DNA of 56,000 bases from Prorocentrum cordatum (GCA_963575745.1 CAUYUJ010019893.1:426089-482088), one strand, 5' to 3'; counted from the stretch's first letter, positions 1 to 10,327 are shown. Notes: a model not told the origin generated them from the sequence alone. Numbers and translations are program-made.

Positions 1-2
1 CG

Positions 3-22
3 GAGTAGTAGTATTATTATTT

Positions 23-59
<37 letters not shown>

Positions 60-68
60 TCGTAGTAA

Positions 69-105
<37 letters not shown>

Positions 106-202
106 CGTAATAGTAGTAGTAGTAATAGTAGTAGTTGTAGTAGTAGTGGTAGTAGTTGTAGCAGTCGTAGTAGCAGTCGTAGTAGCAGTCGTAGTAGTAG
201 TC

Positions 203-263
<61 letters not shown>

Positions 264-375
264 TAGTAGTAGTAGTGGTAGTAGCCGTCGTCGTAGTAGT
301 AGTAGTCGTAGTAGTAGTAGTAGTAGTAGTCGTCGTAGTAGTAGTAGTAGCAGTAGTAGTAGTCGTAGTAGTCCC

Positions 376-414
<39 letters not shown>

Positions 415-505
415 TACTTGTAGTCGTAGCAGTAATAGTAGTCGTAGTTGCAGTAGTCGTAGTAGTCGTAGTAGTTGTAGTGGTAGTCGTCGTCGTCGTC
501 GCAGC
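3..505. repeat. (AGT)n trinucleotide microsatellite
   Basis: About 500 bp of AGT/CGT triplets with scattered substitutions. Every frame is open for long distances only because the repeat lacks stops in those phases (poly-Val, poly-Tyr, poly-Thr), so no protein is called. Confidence 0.95.
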
Positions 506-978
506 AGAAGGAGCGATGACGATGACGGCGGCGGTGACGACTCTAGCAGAGGCCTGTGCCGAGGCCGCCGCGTGGGAATGTGCACTCTTGCCCGCCAATC
601 CGCCAATCAGCCCGCGCAAAAAATAATTAGTTTCACATTGTTGCCCGGGCTGCTTATGAAAGGCCTTTATGGGTCATTAGGGCCTGACCTTCATGGGTCA
701 TTCTGGTATGATGTTGTCCTTGTCGTGGCTTCATTTTATCCGGCGGCCCCCACACGGTGAGCCAGTGGGGATTCGGGGTCACCAGACGGTTTTGTGGTAT
801 TGGGTTGTTCTATGGGGACGTCCCGGTCGGTGGGGGGACGGGGCCAGGGTGAGGACACAAAAGTTCCAGAGCTCTCCGCGACACTCTGGAGAAGGCCGTG
901 GCGCTCGATGCATCCTCCAGCGTCGCCGGATCTCAGAGTTTCTCGATCTATCCTCACCCCATGGTCTAACAGCATGGT
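506..978. other. Spacer with no recognised gene
   Basis: Moderately GC-rich unique sequence. It holds a short direct repeat around 660-705 (two versions of a CTT-ATGGGTCATT phrase) and nothing else I can support. Small open frames here run into flanking microsatellites. Confidence 0.6.
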
Positions 979-1036
979 CTCTCCTCCTCCTCCTCCTCCT
1001 CCTCCTCCTCCTCCTCCTCCTCCTCCTCCGCCTCCT
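979..1036. repeat. (CTC)n microsatellite
   Basis: Near-perfect CTC/TCC trinucleotide run of about 55 bp. It resembles the polypyrimidine stretches that precede several exon-like pieces in this window, but no convincing exon follows it. Confidence 0.9.
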
Positions 1037-1197
1037 CTATCCTCACCTCATCTTGCCTTAGCTTCGTCTCACTCCATGGTCCCACAGCCGTGCGGCGCGA
1101 GGCCGTGCGGTGAGGTCTTTTCCTGGGATCTCAAGGCCACCGAGCGGTCTGTCACCACATCGCACTCGGGGACCCCCAGGGGAAGGATAGGGGGGGA
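1037..1197. other. Short unique spacer
   Basis: Unique sequence between two low-complexity blocks. No motif, coding similarity or RNA structure is recognised. Confidence 0.5.
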
Positions 1198-1507
1198 AAG
1201 GAGGTGAGGGCGGCTCGATGAGAGGGAGGGGAGGCAGAAGGGGAAGGAGGGGAGGGGAAGGAGGGAAAGGAGGGGAAGGAGGGGAGGGAGGGGGGGAAGA
1301 GGAGGGGAAGGAGGGGAAGGAGGGGGGGGGAGGAGGGGAAGGAGGGGAAGGAGGGGGGGGGCAAGGATGGGGAAGGAGGGGGAGAGGGAGGAGAGGGAGG
1401 GGTGGAGGGGGGAGGGGGGTTCGAGGAGAGGGAGGGGTTCGAGGAGAGGGAGGGGTTCGAGGAGAGGGAGGGGTGGAGGGTGGAGGGGGGTTCGAGGAGA
1501 GGGAGGT
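1198..1507. repeat. G-rich purine repeat with 19-bp tandem units
   Basis: About 300 bp of GGAGGGGAAGG-type purine sequence on the + strand. At about 1,418-1,507 it resolves into four copies of a unit containing TTCGAGGAGAGGGAGG, three of them spaced 19 bp apart. The long minus-strand Pro/Leu/Ser frame across this block is a low-complexity artefact. Confidence 0.85.
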
Positions 1508-1647
1508 GAGGTTCTCCAGGACTTCGAGGTCGCCGCGCGGCCCGTGGCCACGCGGCCTCCGGACCCCCCCACCTGCAGTTCCCTCGGGACTCGAAGGCCA
1601 GGCTCCTTCCTCGGCAAGACCTCCTCCCCTGTCCTTTCATCCTCCGC

Positions 1648-1743
1648 GTCATCCTCCTTCTCCTCCTCCCTCCTCCTTCTCCTCCTCCCTCCTCCTTCTC
1701 CTCCTCCTCCTCCTCCTCCTACTCCTCCTCCTTCCTCCTTCTT
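1648..1743. repeat. Polypyrimidine (TCC/TTC)n tract before LINE ORF1
   Basis: Almost pure pyrimidine sequence directly upstream of the first recognisable ORF1 codons of element 1. It may be part of the element's 5' region or a pre-existing microsatellite into which the element inserted. No target-site duplication could be found to decide. Confidence 0.75.
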
Positions 1744-2870
1744 CTGGTTCTGCAAGTCTTGCACCCGAGCCGATGGCAGCAAGTTCATCAATGGTGCAGC
1801 GTCAACCCGCTGTACGCGGTGCAAGCTCCACAAGGGCGTCTCCTTCGGCGGGGGGGGGGCCGCTGGCCTGTCCGTCAACTAAGGTGCCGCCCAAGGGTCT
1901 GCCATGGACAACGCGGGCGAAGCAGCTCCAGCTGCAGGCGGACGAGATCGCCAAGCTCAAGAAGCAGCTGCAGCAGGCGACCAGCCGCCCCCCCGCGGAC
2001 ACCGACCAGGCGGCCATGGATTTGGACGAGGAGCCTCCGAAAGTGGATCGCAAGCGCCTGGAGTTCCTGTAGCGCGAGATTCCGCGCTTGGAGGCCAGCG
2101 GCCAGGATGAGCCCTCGTACATCGAGATGGCCACGAAGTTCAAGTCTGAGCTCGCAGAGCTCAAGAGGCGTACGGTGGAGGCCAAGCCCCTCAACAAGAG
2201 GATCGAGGATGCCAATCGCGAGGTGCGGAGGCTCCAGACCGTGCAGTCCAAGCATGCCAAGAAGGTTGAGGAGCTCAAGCGAGCAGCCGAGAAGGCGCAG
2301 GAGGCCCTGGGCGAGGCGCAGGCGCGAGCAGCCAAGTTGGACGGCGAGCTCACCAGCGCCCAGCAGAGCCTCTCGGAGCTCACGGTGCGCATCCCTGGGG
2401 TCAATGCGGCTCCTCCTGTTGGGCCTGCTCCTGGGCCTGATGAGTTCGTGCCTGGTCTTACTGCGGTCATGGCGAGCCTCGGCACGTACCTCTCGGCCAA
2501 GGGCCTTCCTGGGGAACTCAGCGACGAGATCATCCAGAACTTCCGGGTCGCGGAGGTCAAGGCCAATGAGGCTGTTCAGAAGGCAGCGGAGGAGGCGGAG
2601 TTCCGCGCGCAGCAGTTGCGTGAGCAGGCTGCTCCTGAGGTGGGGGCGACGCCTCCAGGAGGTACGCAGCCGGAGCAACAGCCTGGAGTGCCAGCTCGGG
2701 CGGACCTCTCTGCGGAGCAGCTGCGACAGTTCCTCGAGTCCAACTCCCAGTCTGTCCCTGCCGAGGCGGACGAGGAGCAGCTCCGCTCGCTAGCCAAGCG
2801 CACCTACGATGCCATCCAGAACTTCGCGGCCTCTGTCTCCAAGAAGGCCAGGACCGACGTTCGTGCATAA
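1744..2870 (+). pseudogene. Element 1 ORF1 (zinc-ribbon, coiled-coil protein), broken
   Basis: LINE ORF1-type protein, expected to bind element RNA. It opens with a zinc ribbon: Cys codons at 1,751, 1,760, 1,811 and 1,820 (C-x2-C ... C-x2-C) preceded by Trp at 1,745, resembling a RanBP2-type finger. This part is in one frame. After a G-run near 1,849-1,858 the frame shifts, and the rest (Lys/Glu/Gln-rich coiled coil, then a Pro/Ala-rich part) continues to a TAA at 2,868-2,870. A TAG at 2,070-2,072 interrupts that frame. No ATG is evident before the zinc ribbon, so the start is unknown. The same ribbon begins the intact ORF1 of element 2 at 14,274, which supports the assignment. Confidence 0.75.
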
Positions 2871-2916
2871 GCATGGTGGTGTTATTCTTTTTATTGGCTT
2901 GTTTATGTTTGCTCCC

Positions 2917-4137
2917 ATGGCGAATATCTACACTATCACGACATACAATGGTGGAGGCCTCAAGGGCCTGAAGGAGTTCTTGGATGGTGAGCCGCAGTGC
3001 CAGTGCTTGCTGGTACAGGAGCACCGCGCGGCCGAGGGCCGACTAGGGCACGCTCAACACCAAGCGGCCCAGCGTGGATTCCATGGAGTTTGGGCGGCTG
3101 CGCTGCCAGGCCAAGGCACCCTGGACTCCAGCGGGGTGGCGGTACTGGTTCCCAGCAACGTGATGGTCTCTGCGCCGCCTCTGGCGGCAGAGCCCACGTT
3201 GGTGCCCGGGCGAGCCGTGGCTGGCCATGTGCACGCGGGGCTCGCCAAGGGCTACGTGGCGGTCTCACTGTACCTCTGGTGCGCGGAGGGCCTCTCGGAC
3301 GAGAATCGCGCCATCTTGCACGAGGTGATGGGGTACCTGGTGCGCCTCAACGCCATCGGGATGCCGTGGGTGCTCGGGGGCGACTGGAACCTGGAGCCGT
3401 CGGTCTTGACGGAGCTGCATGAGTTTCGGGCTGCGCAGGGGCTGGTCTACGCCACGACGCAGCCGACCTGTACAGCGGCATGGCCTGGTGTTGTATATGA
3501 TTATTTCCTCGTTAGCGTGACGATGGGTTTGCGAGCAGAGCAAGCTTCGAGGGCGGACCCGAACGTGCAGCAACCCATGACCAGGGCCGAGGTCGATAAC
3601 GCAGTCAGCACGGGCCCGCACGTGCCCGTCAGCCTCGGCTTCCACGGGAAGCCTAGGACATTGTGGGTCAGGCAAATCTCCGAACCACGGAAACTGCGGG
3701 AGCCGCCGCCGTCAGGCTGTGCGCGGTTTCCGCTTGACTGGGGACGGGCGCAGGCGGTGATCCAGGCCGCGACGGACAAGACGGGCTTGGGCCAGGCGTG
3801 GGACCTCGTGCTGGAGGGCCTCCACATCGAGCTGCTGGGCAGGCTGGACCGCCTGGACGAGACCAAGGGCACGCCCATCAGCGGACCGATCGGAATGCGC
3901 TGGGGGCACTTCCAGCCGCAGGGCACCAACAAGAAGATCGGCGACAGGCGCGATGGGGCTTCGCACGCTTGGGCGGTGGCTGCGAGGTGGGCCAGGCATA
4001 TTGGCAACATGAGCTACTACCACGACCACCTCTGCGAGGTGCTGAAGGACCCCGCGAAAAGGCATGGACGTCAGCGGCAGCAGCAGGAGGGAAGCGTAAC
4101 GGATTTCCCCCCCGACAGGCCATCTGCGACGATTTGA
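2917..4137 (+). pseudogene. Element 1 ORF2, N-terminal part: APE-type endonuclease
   Basis: Apurinic/apyrimidinic-like endonuclease that nicks target DNA to prime reverse transcription. The start at 2,917 is chosen because the protein then begins MANIYTITTYNGGG, a normal APE beta-strand start 46 bp after the ORF1 stop. Counting from there, visible catalytic landmarks are Gln-Glu at residues 34-35 (QEH), GGDWN at 153-157, DYF at 194-196 and PHVPV at 233-237, so the terminal His is retained. The frame ends at a TGA (4,135-4,137), but the same frame continues downstream with matching composition into the RT, so this is an in-frame nonsense change and not the natural C-terminus. Confidence 0.8.
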
Positions 4138-6357
4138 GCTGGCGGCGCCAAGCCAGCCCCTGCTGCGCCGGCCCCCCCTCCAGCTCGGGGGGGCACAGGC
4201 AGCCCGTCTGAGGAGCAGCTGTGCGCCAAGATGGGCAAGTCGCTGTACGATCTAATCGGCTTCTTCAGCAGGATCCAGAAGAACTCGGCCGTGCTCCAAC
4301 TGCTGGACCAGCGCGCGCGGGAGCTGTTCCATGCTGGCCTGTTGCGGATGGCCGAGCCCGATCTCAATGAAGAGGTGGAGTACGTCACCCGTAGGGCCGA
4401 GGAGCTGCGGGCCAAGGCCGCAGCTGCTCAGGAGCGCTCCTGGCGGCACTGGGTCGAGCAGGCATTGACAGGTGGCGCTGGGCTTGCACACCGGCTTCTT
4501 AGACCTCGAGAGCTCCAGGAAGTTCTTCAGAGTTCGGAGGGTGGTCAGCCCTACAAGTACGCGGACGACTGCATGCAGCAGTGGGGGCAGATATGGAGCA
4601 CGCACAACGGCCGCCAGCTCGACCCGCCCTCGGACGTTCAGTGGGACCCCCTCCCAGCGCTGACAGCAGCGGACATCCGACATGCCGTCGGCGCCTTCCC
4701 GTGGAGAACGGGAGTGGGCCAGGTTCCGGTAGCGCCGAGGCTCCTCGAGCAGGCGTCGGACGAGGCGCTGCATGCGGTGGCCCTCCTCTTCATGCGTTGC
4801 GAAGCCTTGGCGGTCTGGCCGCAGGGCCGCCTCCTGACCACCTTGGTACGGCTCCCCAAGAGCGACGGGGGGCACCGCCTGATCGCCTCATGAATACGCT
4901 GGTGCGCGTCTGGGGGAAGGCGCGGCGTTTCGGAGGCGTGGGAGCAAAGTCACCCCTCCGAATTCTTCTGGGGCTCAGGGGCCGGGAGGTCTTCCTCGGC
5001 GTCAGCCTTCGAGACCAATATGGAGGCGGAGATCGCGGACTTGGGGGAGCACGCAGTCACGGTGCTTTTCGACCTCCTCAAGCTCTATGAGCTGGTGCGG
5101 CACGATGTCCTGTGTGATTGCTGCCAGGCCCTTGGCTACCCCATGCGCACGGCGTGGATGCTGGTGGGGTCGTACCAGCAGCCGCGGACGATCCGCGCCT
5201 ACGGCTCGCTCTCCGCCATGGTCACGGCCTCCCAGGGCATGCTAGCCGGGTGTTCCCACGCCACGACGCTGGCCAGGGTTTTGCTTACGAAAGGGCTGAA
5301 TGTGTCGATAGCAAGGAGCCCTTTGGTGCGGCCACGCGCGCTGATTGACGACGTCTCCTTCCAGTGGGTGGGGACTGACCTGAGCACCCTCGGCCAGCTC
5401 TGGACCACGGTGCGCACCTTCTGCTTGGAGCTGCAGCCGCTCGGCTGCCTGGTCCAGCCCGCGAAGTGCGGGTTCGTCGCCACGACGAGGGAGGCGAAGC
5501 GGAAGTTCGCGGAGCACGTAAAGGTCATCCGCTTCCGCGGGAAAGCCCACATGCGGAACCTTGGCCACGAGCTCCACGGCAGGGCGGTCAAAAAGCTGGT
5601 CCATAGGCGTCGCATGGTGAACATCGGCGGCAAGTGGAGCAAGATTGACCAGCTCCGCAAGGCCGTGGGGTCCAGGAAGGCAGGCGTCCTCTGGGAGACT
5701 GGGGACCTGCCAGCGGCCGCACATGGCACGAGCGTGGCCGGGTGCGAAGACCAGTCGCTCCGGCAGCTCCGTGCGACGGCGGGCCGCTTCGCGGGCTACA
5801 AGGGCCACGGGTCCTTGACGACCTACCTGATGACGATGCCAGCCAGGACCTTCGACCCGATCCTCGAGGTCACGATGGCGGTGGTCGGGAATTTCGCAGA
5901 TTGGGTCTGGCAAGCGAGGGGCTCTCCCGCGAGGCTCTGCAAGGCCTTCCTCGCCATGCAGTCCAAGTTCGAGGATGCCAAGAAGCTCACGTGGGCCCAT
6001 TGCCGCGGGCCCCTGGCGGCAGTATGGCTTAGCTTGCGCCGGATAGACTGGCAGCTGCGTGGCCCGATGCACTTCCGGGGCGACCGCGGCCAGGTCGTGC
6101 ACTTGCTGCGCCAGGCGCCTTCGGATGTCCTGACGCTCCTGGAGCAGGGCATCGTGAGATGGCAGGAGCGCCGCATGCTGGCGCACTACCCCGCGCACTA
6201 CCAGGGCTTCCAGGTCTGGGGGAGGGCGCTGGCCCTGGGCCACCAGGACGTGGGCCGCTGCCCAAGGCGGAGCGGGGCCCTGCGGGCACTCCAGGCCAAC
6301 GCGCTCCGGCCTCCTCAGCGCTCTTTCCTTGCGGGGAGGTGCGAGACACCGGGCTGA
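4138..6357 (+). pseudogene. Element 1 ORF2, central part: reverse transcriptase
   Basis: Non-LTR reverse transcriptase that copies element RNA at the nicked target. The frame from the APE part continues to a TGA at 4,891. Coding similarity then moves to another frame (LMNTLVRVWGKARR) and returns near 4,960 with FFWGSGAGRSSS, a frameshift pair. Core motifs follow in the original frame: motif A FDLLKLYE with its Asp at 5,071-5,073, motif B QGMLAGCS at about 5,233, and motif C IDDV with the Asp pair at 5,347-5,352. After the thumb the frame stops at a TGA (6,355-6,357), which again lies inside a frame that continues into RNase H. All key RT residues are present. Confidence 0.85.
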
Positions 6358-8349
6358 GTACTAGGCGGCGCGCCCGAGGGCTCCAACGGCCACTTGTACT
6401 TCGAGTGCGAGGCGTTTCAGCGGCAGCAGGACGATGAGGAGGAGGAACCTTCCCCCGAGGAGCTGCTGGTCACCCGAGAGAGGCTGCGGGGGCAGGCAGT
6501 GGACACGGGCGATGGGCCCAGCTACGAGCACCTTGAGTTCGCCCTGCCGCTCGCCCCTCCGCTGCCCGACCAGGTCCCCGAGGAGCTCCCGGAGTTCGAG
6601 CGGGGGCTGGAGGGGCAAGCTTGGGGGCAGCAGCTCTTTGTCGACGGGTCTGGCCGCCGCTCGTCGTTCGTGGAGGCGCGCAGGCTCGGATGGTCAGTCG
6701 TTCAGATTTCGGGCGAGCTGCTGCCGATTAAGGCGCGCTGGGGCGGCCTCCCGGGGCTCGCGCAGACGGTGCCGAGGTCGGAGCGGCACGCCGGCATGCG
6801 AGCCATTCAGCTTGGGCGGCCGCCAGTGCACGTGCTGTCAGACCAGATGTCGTTCGTGCAGGAGGTCCGCGAGTGGCAGGGTAGGCACACCAGGCCGCGA
6901 GCTCCGCACGCGATGGTTTGGCGGCAAATCGCGGCGACGGTGGAGGGGCGCGGCGCGCCCATGCCGACTGCACAGTGGGTGCGTGCCCACCGCGAGCTGG
7001 AGGACGCCGTGCTGGCCGACGGAACGGCTTTCCGCTACGTCGGCAATTTCTGGGCCGACGTCTTCGCCAAGATGGGCTCGGCCAGCATCATGGTGTCGGA
7101 GGTGCACGTGCGGGCGTGCGAGATCCAGCTGCGGGACGTTCGGGAGGCCATGCGCTACGTGGCCTGGGCGGCTGAGCGCGCAGTGCGGCTTTCAGTTGGC
7201 GGGTCAGCTGCGGTCCCGCAGCAGGTAGCCAAGGTGGCCCAGGTGGGCATGAAGGTACCAGAGTTGGTGGCCCACGACCTCAAGCAGCTCACCAACGGAG
7301 CGCTGAAGTGCACGGTGTGCTACCGCTTCTCGACCACCAAGGCCTCGCTCCAAACTTTATGCTGTTCGCCGTGCGAGCCGCCGACGGTGGGCGCACTTCG
7401 ACTGCGAGACGCACTCCAACCAGAGGCTCTCTCGGACCAGGTCGACGACGCCGCGCGCGCCGCCCTCTGGGGCCGCTCCTCGGCCGCGACGCGCGCCCAC
7501 CTCGCCCTGGTGGCCGCGCCCGGCGCCGGCGCGCACCTGCAGGCGCCCCCCAGCGAGGCGCTCGGCACAGCGGTCCCGCACAGCTTGATGCAGATCGGGA
7601 TCAAGCGACGGCTCCGGGCCCAGCTGATGGACGAGGAAGCGTTCTGCCCAGCGTGCGGGGAAGTCATGGACGTGTACTGCGACCACGCCTTGACGTGCGC
7701 CTGCCAGGGCGACCGCACGCGCCGCCACAACAAGCTGCGGAACGGCACCTTCTTTGCCGCCCAGGCCGCTGGCTTCTCGGGGGCGGAGCTGGAGCGGCCC
7801 GGACTGCTGCCGCCGCGGGCGCCGGGCGAGGGGCCGAACGCCGAGGAGCCCGACGGCGGCGGACTAGACAACGACGGCCGCCGGCCAGCGGATGTCTATG
7901 TCCCCCGGTGGCGCGGCGGGCTCTCGGCGGCCTTGGACTTCGCTGTGACGTCCGGCCTGCGCGCGGACCTCATCGCGCGCTCCGCCGCTGACCCGGCCGC
8001 CGCCCTCGACAGGTACGAGGAGTGCAAGCGGCAGCACCAGGGCACGGCGCAGGCTTGCCGCGACGCGGACCTCGCCTTCATCCCAATGGTGGTGGAGGCG
8101 CACGGCGGGAGCTGGGGCGGCGAGGCGCGGCGCGCCTTCGCCGTGCTGGCTAAGCGCGCGGCCGACGCGCGCGGCGAGGAGGCCGCCAGCACGGCGGACA
8201 GGATGGCCCAGCGACTCTCCATCTCCCTACACAGGGAGAACGCGCGGGCCATCCTGCAGCGCCTGCAGCGCCCGCGGCCCGGGGCGACCCCGGCACGCCT
8301 GGCGGCGGCGGCTGCAGTGGAGGCGGCGGCGGCGGCGGCCGTCGCGTGA
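6358..8349 (+). pseudogene. Element 1 ORF2, C-terminal part: RNase H, CCHC finger and restriction-like domain
   Basis: In the same frame as the RT. RNase H removes RNA from the RNA:DNA hybrid: the first catalytic Asp is in LFVDGSG (Asp codon 6,643-6,645), followed by a SDQ segment, AHRELEDA with a His, and NFWADVFAK. Downstream a zinc knuckle CPACGEVMDVYCDHALTC starts at 7,644 (C-x2-C-x9-H-x4-C) and is followed by RRHNKLR. Then comes RPAD (7,882-7,893) and a second Asp 14 residues later (7,936-7,938), matching the R/K-P-D-x12-14-D/E core of restriction-like endonucleases except for the extra Ala. Having this as well as an N-terminal APE recalls the Dualen/RandI class. The frame ends in an Ala-rich tail at 8,349. 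Confidence 0.75.
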
Positions 8350-8928
8350 GGCGCAAGGGCAGGCGGCGGGCGCCGAGGGCGACGAGGCGAGGGAGGGCGA
8401 CCAGGAGGAGGAGGGGTAAGAGGGGGAGGAGGAGCAGCAGGAGAACAACGACGACGCCATGCGGAGGCAGCAGAGAGGCGCTGAGGAAGCCCCGCGGAGG
8501 GCGGCGACCAGGAGGAGGAGGAGGAGGAGGAGGAGGAGGAGGAGGAGGAGGAGGAGGAGGAGGAGGAGGAGGGAGCAGCGGCTGGAGAGCGACGACGAGA
8601 CCACGAGGAGGCAGCAGGGAGGCTGCGGGAGCCCAAAGGAGGCTGTCAGGACGACGGCCAGGAGGCAACGCACGACGAGCGTCGAGGAGGAGGAGGAGGG
8701 GGAGGAGGACGAGGACGAGGACGGGCCGGCGGCTGGCGGCAGCAGGCCAGGAGGAGACCGCAGAGGCCCCCTGCCCGTCCAGCCAGGAAGGAGGAACCCG
8801 CCGAGGAGGAGGAGGAGGCGCCGCGCCAGAAGCCGCCGCAGAGGGAGAAGGCCCCGGAGCCGGCCGCTGAGGAGGAGGAGGAGGAGGAGGAGGAGGAGGA
8901 GGAGGAGGAGGAGGAGGAGGAGGAGGAA
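8350..8928. repeat. (GGA)n purine-rich microsatellite block
   Basis: Long GGA/GGC runs, strongest at about 8,508-8,575 and 8,866-8,928, with purine-rich linkers. Arg-, Gly- or Glu-rich translations in all three + frames come from the repeat. Long minus-strand Ser/Pro/Leu frames here are likewise ignored. Confidence 0.85.
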
Positions 8929-9103
8929 ATGGAGCCTGTCAAGAAGTTCGTGGAGGACCCCGAGGCGTGCGCTGCGGCGAACCCGGTGGCCGCAGCGCCG
9001 GCGGCGGGCGGCGGCGGGCGACGGCGAGAAGAAGGAGGAGAGGAAGGCCGCGGCCGTGGAGGAGGAGGAGGACGAGGACGTGGTCTTCGACCTTTTCGGC
9101 TGA
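8929..9103 (+). pseudogene. Fragment resembling the C-terminus of ribosomal stalk protein P0
   Basis: The frame from 8,929 reads VKKFVEDPEACAAANPV and then an Ala/Pro/Gly hinge. This closely follows the P0 pattern of a V-K-x-F-x-x-D-P-x-x segment before the Ala-rich hinge. After a one-base frame change in the GGC-rich hinge near 9,010, the next frame ends in a Lys/Glu-rich stretch and EEDEDVVFDLFG with a TGA at 9,101-9,103, the typical acidic tail of stalk P-proteins. The frame change and the absence of the upstream protein indicate a truncated, damaged copy fused to GGA repeats. A P1/P2 tail is the main alternative; the FVEDP segment favours P0. Family recognition is from memory of the motif, not a search. 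Confidence 0.5.
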
Positions 9104-9508
9104 GCGCACCGCGGCGGCGGCGAGCGCGCGGGCTCCGTCGGCGGGGTCGGGCACTGCACGCTGGGCGTGCCCCCTCTGCCGGAGGAGGGCGTCCGCCACG
9201 TCACGGAGACGGCGGGGTTCGCGATCTTGTGCGCGGTCTGCGGCGCTTGGTCCAGCGAGTCGAATCGGCTCTCACCCAAGTTTAGGGATCCGTGCCGAGG
9301 GCCGTCCAAGGTGCCTAAGACGGGGTGGAAGGAGAAGGACGCAGTGAAGCAACTGCGGCGCGGGCTGCATCCCAGCACGCGGGTCGCGCTGGAGACTGGG
9401 AGGCCCTGGCGTGGTGCCACCAACGTGATGATCGCGGGCTCCCTGCTGCTGGACAGCATGCGGGGCCACCAGGCCAGAACGGCTTCGGCCTCCACGTCGG
9501 CTGCATAG
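9104..9508 (+). pseudogene. Orphan LINE ORF2 C-terminal zinc-finger fragment
   Basis: In the frame that follows the P0-like stop, an open frame runs to TAG at 9,506-9,508. It contains a His (GVRHVTE), then CAVCGAW, DPCRG and RGLHPST. This spacing (H, CxxC, C, G-x-HP-like end) resembles the last zinc finger of element 2 (CFLCGGYFS, GGCKG near 20,100-20,165). It is read as the C-terminal tail of a different, 5'-truncated LINE copy. No RT or RNase H remains beside it. Function as a protein is unlikely. Confidence 0.45.
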
Positions 9509-9869
9509 TTTTCGTTGCGATGCCAGGTGGCGTTGGCAATAGAGCCCAACGTGCTCCGGAAGCGCTCCGCCGGAGCACGTTCGGGCACGTGCTGGCTCGG
9601 GGTTCGCCCTGAGCGCGCTGCCGGAGGGCATCGTCGTCGCCGCGGGCTTTTTCATGGTGCTCTACGGCGTGTTCGTGGGTCAGGCCTTTGGTCTGACCCG
9701 CCCAGGAGTGCTGGTAGAGCTGTGGCTCCCAGTTCCAGCAGGGTCCAAGGGTGTGAGGGATCCGTGGCTGGACAGGTCCCTGGTCGTCTGAGGGACCAGC
9801 CCCGTCGTGCTCGGCGGCCACGGCGAGTGGGCGCACAGGCACTCTGGCGCCCTCTTCTGCTGTGTCTCT
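9509..9869 (+). other. Spacer with a short hydrophobic reading frame and a 10-bp hairpin
   Basis: Mostly unique DNA. A hairpin with a perfect 10-bp stem lies at 9,550-9,559 and 9,570-9,579. From 9,603 to a TGA at 9,789-9,791 one frame reads FALSALPEGIVVAAGFFMVL and continues hydrophobic, like a single transmembrane segment or a small membrane-protein exon. No ATG or splice site fixes its limits and I do not recognise a family. Confidence 0.35.
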
Positions 9870-10317
9870 CCCTCCTTCCTCCTCCTCCTCCTCCTCCTCC
9901 TCCTCCTCCTCCTCCTCCTCCTCCTCCTCCTCCTCCTCCTCCTCCTCCTCCTCCTCCCCAACCTCCTCCTCCTCCTCCTCCTGCTCCTCCTCCTCCTCCT
10001 CCTCCTCCTCCTCTCCTCCTCCTCTCCTCTCCTTCCTCCTCCTCGCCCTCCTCCTCCTCCTCTCTCCTCCTCCTCCTCATCCTCATCCTCATCCTCAATC
10101 CTCATCCTCACTCCTCTTCCCCTCATCCTCCTCCTCTCCTACTTCCCATTCCCCCCTCCTTTTCTCCCCTCCTCCTCCTCCTCCTCTCTTCCTCCTCTCC
10201 TCTCTTCCTCCTCCCTCCTCCTCCCTCCTCCTCCTCCTCCTCCTCCCTCCTCCTCCTCCTCCTCCTCCTCCTCCTCCCCCTCCCCCTTCTCCTCCTCCCT
10301 CTCCTCCTCCGCCACCT
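9870..10317. repeat. (CTC)n polypyrimidine block, probable intron interior
   Basis: About 450 bp of nearly pure CTC/TCC on the + strand ending just before the acceptor at 10,326-10,327. A tract of this kind directly upstream of AG|G fits an intron whose polypyrimidine tract has expanded into a microsatellite. The Ser/Leu/Pro and Gly/Arg/Glu frames on both strands are repeat artefacts. Confidence 0.85.
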
Positions 10318-10327
10318 CTGTCGGCAG

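Larger units (their letters stand above)
1744..8349 (+). mobile_element. LINE element 1 (non-LTR retrotransposon), decayed
   Basis: A two-ORF non-LTR retrotransposon on the + strand. ORF1 has a zinc ribbon and coiled coil. ORF2 has APE-type endonuclease, reverse transcriptase, RNase H, a CCHC finger and a restriction-like endonuclease-like region. The limits given are the first and last recognisable codons; the true ends and any target duplication lie in flanking low-complexity DNA and could not be located. ORF1 carries one frameshift and one in-frame stop. ORF2 carries two in-frame TGA codons and a compensating frameshift pair. It is therefore probably inactive but not ancient, because most of 5.4 kb still stays in one frame. 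Confidence 0.85.

Noticed and set aside
3-760. Long Val-, Tyr- and Thr-rich open frames on both strands
   Set aside because: They are translations of the (AGT)n microsatellite with no start context or family motif.
1510-1620. Possible small exon reading DFEVAARP after CTCCAG
   Set aside because: Too short, no partner exon, and the surrounding sequence is low complexity.
1069-1878. Minus-strand Pro/Leu/Ser-rich frame of 269 residues
   Set aside because: It is the complement of G-rich purine repeats and of LINE ORF1; composition is fully explained by the repeats.
8227-9588. Minus-strand 453-residue Ser/Leu-rich frame
   Set aside because: It lies over GGA runs and opposite element 1, P0-like and LINE-tail frames that carry real motifs on the + strand.
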